Positions 34,388-39,244 of a stretch of 39,244 nucleotides of DNA are shown one piece after another (the first letter of the stretch is position 1; each line of letters opens with the position of its first letter). The position numbers were made by a program, and so were the translations under genes. The stretch lies in assembly GCA_009778165.1 (NCBI GenBank), contig WRKF01000180.1, forward strand, positions 1 through 39,244, written 5' to 3'. The DNA is from Defluviitaleaceae bacterium (GTDB taxonomy: Bacteria > Bacillota > Clostridia > Lachnospirales > UBA5962). Below the pieces are notes generated by a model. That model searched no databases, had not been told where the DNA came from, and worked only from the letters and a program-made list of their open reading frames with translations.

Positions 34388-35017
34388 CTACAGGGATTTT
34401 AACCCCTCCTTTAAAATATCTGTTCGAGTATAATATATATTCTCCGCACCGGGCATCAAATACTCCATTAGCAACTGGGGTTTGAGATTTCTTTCTCCGG
34501 TGGCAAGCACTGTTCTCAACTTGTTATTTTCATAAGTCGCCTCAAAAATTAGAGGGCGTATATTCACAGGCTTTTCTCCGCTTTTGCTTTTTTTTATAAC
34601 TATAACTTCTTCGTTATTTAATAATTCATATATTTGCGGCTCTATATTTTTGTGTACTATAATCTCGTATTCTGCTGCAATTACGATACGGGGGGCAATT
34701 CGCTCATTAGGTTCCAGTTGCCTTGCTCCAATTATTTTTATGCCAATAGGAAAATGGGCATTAAGACCATCAATAATATCACTTTGTAAAATCTCCCTGT
34801 CGAGCTGAATATCAACAAACTCTCCCGTGCCGGCAATACCAAGACCAAGAGGGAGCGCAAAAGCAACCTCCTGTCGTGGGTGGTAACCTTTGCTATAGGA
34901 TATGGGCAACTGTGCCAGTTTAAGACAGCGTTGAAACAGTGCAACAGTGTCTAAATGACCAATGAACCGCATATTGCCCAACTTTTCAAATTTTAATCTA
35001 TACCTTTCCATATACAT
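34388..35017 (-). CDS. TIGR03936/DUF2344 radical-SAM-associated protein
   Basis: The 209-residue protein matches the DUF2344 family. It is usually encoded next to, or fused with, the TIGR03960 radical SAM protein, as here. Typical segments are YRLKFEKLGNMRFIGHLDT, LKLAQLPISYSKGYHPRQEV and FALPLGLGIAGTGEF. The start is ATG at 35015-35017, five bases from AAGGA; a second ATG two codons later is possible. It overlaps the end of the radical SAM gene by 20 bases, so the two are translationally coupled. The function of the pair is unknown. Confidence 0.88.
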   Translation of the reverse strand: MYMERYRLKFEKLGNMRFIGHLDTVALFQRCLKLAQLPISYSKGYHPRQEVAFALPLGLGIAGTGEFVDIQLDREILQSDIIDGLNAHFPIGIKIIGARQLEPNERIAPRIVIAAEYEIIVHKNIEPQIYELLNNEEVIVIKKSKSGEKPVNIRPLIFEATYENNKLRTVLATGERNLKPQLLMEYLMPGAENIYYTRTDILKEGLKSL

Positions 35018-36803
35018 CACAATCCTTGACACCACAAAAAGCACAATTTTCACGACAATTTTTAGTTACAATACCCTTTTTGCTTTTTTCCAACTCTTTT
35101 ATCAAAAAATCCTTTGTTACCCCAATATCAATATGATCCCAGGGTAATATCTCGTTTGTTAACCGAGTGCGATGAGCATAAAACCCCGGGTCTATACCAA
35201 CTTCAGCAAAAGCCTTTTGCCAAATTTCATAATCAAAATAGTCTGTCCAACCGTCAAACTTTGCACCGAGCTTCTGTGCAGCTATTATTGCTGCTCCCAC
35301 CCGTCTATCTCCGCGAGATATTACCCCCTCTATTACAGCCATTTTCGCATCGTGATATTTGTGGTTGATTTTCTTTTTTGCAACATTTTGTTTCAAATAC
35401 TCTTGTTTATCCATTAATTGCTGATGTGTGTTTTGGGCTTCCCATTGAAAAGGAGTAAAGGCTTTTGGCACAAAACAAGAGGAGCTGACCACGATCAGTG
35501 CCTTGGGTTTTATAGCTAAAACATCCTTCGCTAATTTAGCGATTGCCGATATATCCTCTTGCTCCTCTGATGGTAAACCAATCATAAAATATAGTTTTAG
35601 CTTGCTATGACCATTTTCAAAGGCGAGCCGTGCACCATTAAAAATTTCTTCCTCTGTAATATCTTTGTTTATAATATCTCGAAGCCGTTGGCTACCTGCT
35701 TCCGGTGCAAAAGTTATACTGCTGCGACGTATATTTTGGGTATTCGATATTATTTCCGCTGTTATATTATCTATACGCAAAGATGGCAAAGACAAGTTGG
35801 TCGTTGGAAAGTTTTTGAGCAAGTTTTCTATAAGATAAGGTAGCGGAATGTAATCTCCGGTGCTTAAAGACGAAAGGGAAATTTCTTCATGTCCGGTGTT
35901 TGTGAGGATTTGCTCTCCTTGGGCAAGCAAATTGTCGGGAGATTTTTCTCTAACAGGGCGATGGGTGTAACCGGCTTGGCAAAAGCGGCAGCCGCGTATG
36001 CAGCCGCGAAAAAGCTCCAGTGTTGCTCGATAATGAGCGGTCTCTATAAGGGGAACCATTTGGGTTTTTGGCACAAACATGTTATCTATATCACGCACTA
36101 TTACCTTACTTATTTTGTTTTTTGCATTGGCATTATTTTTCGCAAACCCTGCCAAAGTGCCGTCAATATTATAAGTAACGTCATAAAAACGAGGAACATA
36201 TATACCATCTATGTGCAAAATTTTTTCTAAAAATTGGTTCTTTGTACCTTGGTTTCTCTTGTTTTCTTCATACACATCTAACAGAGAATCCAAAACTGCC
36301 TCTCCATCCCCAATATAAAAAATATCTATAATATCTGCCAAAGGCTCCGGGTTATAGACACAAGGCCCACCGGCTATTAGTATCGGGTCGTTTTCTTTGC
36401 GTTCCTTTGAAAGAGGAGCAATGCCGGCCAAATCCAACATATTTATTATGTTTGTATAACACATTTCATATTGCAAAGTAAAGCCGATAAAATGGAAATC
36501 AGCCCCCGGAGTCTTTGTTTCAAGAGAAAACAGGGGTATACCCTGCTGCCGCATACAATCTTCCATATCTAACCATGGAGCAAAAGCTCGCTCACAATAT
36601 GTTTGCTCTCTCCTGTTCAAAAAATAATACAAAATATTAAGACCAATATTGCTCATTCCCACTTCATAAACATCGGGATAACAAAACAAAAAACGGGTTT
36701 TTACCGTGTTCAAATCTTTTATAACGGTGTTAAGCTCTCCTCCCAAATAGCGGGACGGCTTTTCAACACTTAGCAATAATTCATCGGAAAGACTTATTGT
36801 CAT
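34998..36803 (-). CDS. TIGR03960 family B12-binding/radical SAM protein
   Basis: The 601-residue protein has an N-terminal B12-binding-like region (about 30-170, with ILIAGGPCVYNPEPLADIID) and a radical SAM core. The iron-sulfur Cys are 268, 272 and 275 (CIRGCRFC); further core segments are STGDYIPLP and LYFMIGLPSEEQED. A C-terminal Cys cluster (NCRENCAFCGVKDC) may hold another metal or a second cluster. AAGGAAG lies six bases upstream of the ATG. It is coupled to the DUF2344 gene. In many Clostridia this pair precedes ribonuclease G and rplU, but not here. The substrate is unknown; RNA or tRNA modification has been suggested from context. Confidence 0.9.
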   Translation of the reverse strand: MTISLSDELLLSVEKPSRYLGGELNTVIKDLNTVKTRFLFCYPDVYEVGMSNIGLNILYYFLNRREQTYCERAFAPWLDMEDCMRQQGIPLFSLETKTPGADFHFIGFTLQYEMCYTNIINMLDLAGIAPLSKERKENDPILIAGGPCVYNPEPLADIIDIFYIGDGEAVLDSLLDVYEENKRNQGTKNQFLEKILHIDGIYVPRFYDVTYNIDGTLAGFAKNNANAKNKISKVIVRDIDNMFVPKTQMVPLIETAHYRATLELFRGCIRGCRFCQAGYTHRPVREKSPDNLLAQGEQILTNTGHEEISLSSLSTGDYIPLPYLIENLLKNFPTTNLSLPSLRIDNITAEIISNTQNIRRSSITFAPEAGSQRLRDIINKDITEEEIFNGARLAFENGHSKLKLYFMIGLPSEEQEDISAIAKLAKDVLAIKPKALIVVSSSCFVPKAFTPFQWEAQNTHQQLMDKQEYLKQNVAKKKINHKYHDAKMAVIEGVISRGDRRVGAAIIAAQKLGAKFDGWTDYFDYEIWQKAFAEVGIDPGFYAHRTRLTNEILPWDHIDIGVTKDFLIKELEKSKKGIVTKNCRENCAFCGVKDCDVYGKV

Positions 36804-36815
36804 TTACAACTTCCT

Positions 36816-37226
36816 TTACTTGTTATATGTCAGCTGCCAAGTTACACCAAACTTGTCTTGAACCCAGGCGTACATTGTTGCGAAAAACTGGGGTCCGAGT
36901 TCCATAAGCACCACACCCTCTTTAGATAATTTTTCGTAAACAGTGCGTAGGGTATCTTCGTTATCGAACGCCATAGCCAACGATATAAAACAAGATGTAG
37001 CAAAGGTTTGCGGCTTGTGAAAACCAGGGTCTGTATCCGAAAACATTACATCTGTATCACAAATAGTCATTTTACCGTACAGCACTTTGTCTTTCATATT
37101 TTCGGACACAGACATTCCGGAATCACTGTAGCGCATTATTTCTTTGTTTGAGCCACCAAAGACTTGTACATAAAAATCCATAGCCTCTGCTGCCTGCCCT
37201 TGAAATGTTATGAATGGTTGTAGCAT
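36816..37226 (-). CDS. VOC-family protein (PhnB-like glyoxalase/dioxygenase superfamily)
   Basis: The 136-residue protein is a small PhnB-like VOC fold. MLQPFITFQGQAAEAMDFYVQVFGG is the characteristic start, and FVTWQL-like GVTWQLTYNK closes the domain. A middle segment has DTDVMFSDTDPG. Members often have unknown functions in resistance or metabolism. AAGGAG lies seven bases from the ATG. It lies 30 bases after ilvE and 12 bases before the radical SAM gene, so it is probably part of one transcript. Confidence 0.88.
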   Translation of the reverse strand: MLQPFITFQGQAAEAMDFYVQVFGGSNKEIMRYSDSGMSVSENMKDKVLYGKMTICDTDVMFSDTDPGFHKPQTFATSCFISLAMAFDNEDTLRTVYEKLSKEGVVLMELGPQFFATMYAWVQDKFGVTWQLTYNK

Positions 37227-37256
37227 TTTTTCTCCTTGTATTTTATATTTTATAGT

Positions 37257-38321
37257 TTATATTTTGGTTATCCAACCATGCGGATCCGGTTTTACTCCCT
37301 TTTGTATATCCGTTAACTCTTCAAAGAGTCTTTTAGAAATCGGTCCTACCTCGTTATTGTTAAACTCCATATCTGTATCCCCGTATGTTATTTGTCCTAT
37401 TGGCGTAACAACAGTGGCAGTTCCGGAACTAAATACTTCTTCTACCTTACCCGCTTTGTATGCATCTACCAACTCCTGGATAGAAATTCGTCTTTCTTCT
37501 ATTGGTATTCCCCAATCTTTTAGCAAAGCCAGTAAAGATCTTCTAGTAATGCCGTCCAAAATTGTGTCGCTAATGGCAGGAGTAACAACTGTGCCATCTA
37601 TCACAAAAAATATATTAGAGGTGCTTACCTCTTCTATATACTTGCGTTCTATGGCATCCAACCACAGCACTTGGTTATAGCCTTTTTTGTTTGCGTCAAA
37701 CATTGCACGCATTGCCCCGGCATAGTTACCGCCGCACTTTGCAATACCGGTGCCTCCGGGAGAAGCCCGCACATACTCTTCCTCTACCAAAATACGGGTA
37801 GTAGTGAAACTGCCGGTCAAAAGACCAACGGGGCTAGTCAACACACAGAACATAAAGTTTTCCGGATATGTTAAATTAACTGTAATCTCTGTAGCAATCA
37901 TAAAAGGACGTATATAAAGGGACATACCAGGTAGATTGGGAACCCAATCTTTATCGATTTTCACTAAAGTCTTAACCGCTTCCAAAAATAGCTCTTCGTC
38001 TATTTCCGGCATATGCATACGATAAGCACTTACATTAAAGCGTTTTGCGTTATCGTAAGCTCTAAACAACAAAACCTCATCGTCAGGAGATTTAAACGCC
38101 TTCATTCCTTCAAAAATAGTTTGGCTGTAGTGTAGCACCACTGTGGCAGGATCTAAGATAAGAGGGGCATGAGGTACAATGCGGGGATTATACCATTTGT
38201 CTTGGTGGTTGTAGTCCACCAAAAACATGTGGTCGGTAAAAATCTTGCCAAAAGGCATAGGATCTTTGCCAAAAACCGGCTTCGTTTTTGGGTTTTTAGT
38301 TAACTCCATTTTAATTTCCAT
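37257..38321 (-). CDS. ilvE: Branched-chain amino acid aminotransferase
   Basis: The 354-residue PLP enzyme exchanges amino groups between Leu, Ile or Val and 2-oxoglutarate. It is the longer BCAT type. Key parts are LHYSQTIFEGMKAF, SLYIRPFMIATE, the PLP-binding Lys195 in GGTGIAKCGGNYAGAM, LWLDAIERKYIEEVSTSN and SSGTATVVTPI. GGAG lies eight to nine bases upstream of the first Met. A CodY-box-like sequence lies 24 bases upstream, in line with repression by branched-chain amino acids. No other ilv or leu gene is nearby. Confidence 0.95.
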   Translation of the reverse strand: MEIKMELTKNPKTKPVFGKDPMPFGKIFTDHMFLVDYNHQDKWYNPRIVPHAPLILDPATVVLHYSQTIFEGMKAFKSPDDEVLLFRAYDNAKRFNVSAYRMHMPEIDEELFLEAVKTLVKIDKDWVPNLPGMSLYIRPFMIATEITVNLTYPENFMFCVLTSPVGLLTGSFTTTRILVEEEYVRASPGGTGIAKCGGNYAGAMRAMFDANKKGYNQVLWLDAIERKYIEEVSTSNIFFVIDGTVVTPAISDTILDGITRRSLLALLKDWGIPIEERRISIQELVDAYKAGKVEEVFSSGTATVVTPIGQITYGDTDMEFNNNEVGPISKRLFEELTDIQKGVKPDPHGWITKI

Positions 38322-38344
38322 AACAAACTCTCCTTTTTTTCAGA

Positions 38345-38359
38345 ATTTTTCTGTAAATT
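38345..38359 (-). promoter_or_regulatory. CodY-box-like site upstream of ilvE
   Basis: The minus-strand sequence AATTTACAGAAAAAT matches the CodY consensus AATTTTCWGAAAATT at 13 of 15 positions. A weaker overlapping match (11 of 15) lies next to it towards the start codon. CodY represses branched-chain amino acid genes in Firmicutes when these acids and GTP are plentiful. Confidence 0.45.
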
Positions 38360-38365
38360 CGCCCG

Positions 38366-38398
38366 GTCTGTTCAAAATCTTGCTTATTTCAAACAGAC
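38366..38398. promoter_or_regulatory. Hairpin upstream of ilvE
   Basis: GTCTGTT (38366-38372) and AACAGAC (38392-38398) are perfect arms around a 19-base loop, between the zinc peptidase stop and the ilvE leader. No T-run follows on either strand. The region is too short for a T-box leader. Confidence 0.4.
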
Positions 38399-38422
38399 TC
38401 TAAGGGGCGATTTTAAAACAGT

Positions 38423-39130
38423 TTAATCATTGCGTCTTCCGGCAAATATCAAAATAAACCTTAGCAAATGTGCCATTGCTATTGCTGCTGCTGCAACATA
38501 TGTTAGTGCAGCGGCTCTTAACACAGCTTTTGCGGGCTTTATTTCGCTTTCGTCCAAAAAGTTGTATTCCTCAAGCATACTTATAGCCCGTTTAGATGCG
38601 TCAAACTCTACAGGAAGGGTAATAAGCTGAAACGCCACAGCAGCAGAAAACAGGACAATGCCCGCAAGCATCATTTGCTCTGCAAAAGGGCTACCCGCAA
38701 ACGCAGCAAGCATAATCCCTATCATAAAGAGCCATATTCCGGCGTTTGAACCAATGCTTGCCACAGGCAAAATGGCACTGCGCAAGCTAAGAGGGGCATA
38801 GCGTGTGTCGTGCTGTACTGCATGGCCTGCTTCGTGGGCGGCTATGCTAAGAGCCGCAACAGATGTAGAGCCATAAATACCTTGGGAAAGGCGGATAGTT
38901 TTTGAACGGGGGTCGTAATGGTCTGTCAACTCTCCCTGCACCTGCTCTACCTTAACGTCTTTAATGCCATTTTGGCTCAAAAGCTCCTCTGCCACTTGTG
39001 CTCCCGTCATACCCCTCCTACTAAGCAACTTGCTGTACTTTACATAATTGCCTTTCACTTGACTTTGTGCCCACATCGCCAAAAACATTGGGGGCAAAAT
39101 CATGATAATAAATAATGGATCAAAAAACAT
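38423..39130 (-). CDS. YugP-type membrane zinc metallopeptidase
   Basis: The 235-residue protein begins with a membrane helix (about 4-21). The zinc motif HEAGH (residues 99-103) lies in SIAAHEAGHAVQH, followed by several hydrophobic helices (about 115-175 and 205-230). RGMTGAQVAEELL and DHYDPRSKTIRLS are typical of the neutral zinc metallopeptidase family including B. subtilis YugP, whose substrates are unknown. AGGAGG lies seven bases before the ATG. It may be cotranscribed with ilvE, 101 bases downstream, but a hairpin separates them. Confidence 0.92.
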   Translation of the reverse strand: MFFDPLFIIMILPPMFLAMWAQSQVKGNYVKYSKLLSRRGMTGAQVAEELLSQNGIKDVKVEQVQGELTDHYDPRSKTIRLSQGIYGSTSVAALSIAAHEAGHAVQHDTRYAPLSLRSAILPVASIGSNAGIWLFMIGIMLAAFAGSPFAEQMMLAGIVLFSAAVAFQLITLPVEFDASKRAISMLEEYNFLDESEIKPAKAVLRAAALTYVAAAAIAMAHLLRFILIFAGRRND

Positions 39131-39147
39131 ATCGTTACCTCCTATGA

Positions 39148-39197
39148 TATAGCAGTTCCGTTTTAAATTAGCCCTTTAAATTCACACTAAAACTGCT
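39148..39197. repeat. Family A palindromic repeat, identical to 12439-12488
   Basis: All 50 bases equal those at 12439-12488. The copy lies 18 bases upstream of the zinc peptidase ATG. Downstream, AAAGGGCTA (39234-39242) is the complement of TAGCCCTTT inside the repeat, so the element may be longer and continue past the window. Confidence 0.9.
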
Positions 39198-39244
39198 GAA
39201 TTTAGGAAGCTATTCCACTTAATTTTATTTTAAAAAGGGCTAGA

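Noticed and set aside
38322-38422. T-box leader upstream of ilvE
   Set aside because: The spacer is only about 100 bases, without a T-box sequence or a terminator with a T-run.

Overview
The window looks like the chromosome of a low-GC anaerobic member of the Bacillota, most likely class Clostridia. The evidence is AT-rich codon use and spacers, AGGAGG-type ribosome sites, RqcH, an S-layer-homology protein, Firmicutes-style sigma-A promoters, a possible CodY box upstream of ilvE, and the order pyrH-frr-uppS-cdsA-rseP. I saw no tRNA, rRNA, CRISPR array, phage or complete insertion sequence. Almost all genes are on the minus strand; the five plus-strand genes are scattered.

Layout. 1-2400: the end of an S-layer-homology protein, an Rpn-type PD-(D/E)XK protein with a duplicated charged tail, and a lone type IV prepilin-like protein. 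2396-7400: asparagine synthetase, RqcH, a TrmR-like methyltransferase and a 54-residue membrane protein. 7412-12212: a membrane protein, then the housekeeping cluster rseP, cdsA, uppS, frr, pyrH and an unknown 73-residue gene. The cluster lacks dxr and tsf at their usual places. 12487-18347: an alpha/beta hydrolase, LD-carboxypeptidase, thiol peroxidase, signal peptidase I and a poly-HAMP chemoreceptor. 18669-24500: two peptide-type ABC solute-binding lipoproteins, one permease and a GHL10 glycoside-hydrolase-like protein, with no ATPase. 24636-25643: GAPDH. 25755-33812: a sugar-acid operon, dctP-dctQ-dctM (TRAP transporter), two Gfo/Idh/MocA oxidoreductases, uxuB and uxuA, with a 22-bp perfect palindrome upstream. 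34388-39130: a DUF2344/radical SAM pair, a VOC protein, ilvE and a YugP-type zinc peptidase.

How the genes work together. The clearest pathway is the TRAP/uxu operon. It probably imports a hexuronate or aldonate, passes it through one or both oxidoreductases, and ends with the mannonate oxidoreductase and mannonate dehydratase, giving 2-keto-3-deoxygluconate. The uppS/cdsA/rseP/ldcA/lepB genes serve envelope synthesis and secretion.

The least explained part is between the genes. At least three families of small palindromic elements recur. One is a ~50-bp family ending in TATAGCAGTT-like arms (five members, two of them identical over 50 bp). One is a family with arms like AGCAAATTAACTTTTC (three members). 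One is a ~113-bp hairpin element with a half-copy 29.6 kb away. No unmistakably new multi-gene system is visible. The best candidates for new biology are these repeat families, the sugar-acid operon with its two oxidoreductases, the ATPase-less ABC/GHL10 cluster, and the micro-repeat expansion inside uppS.
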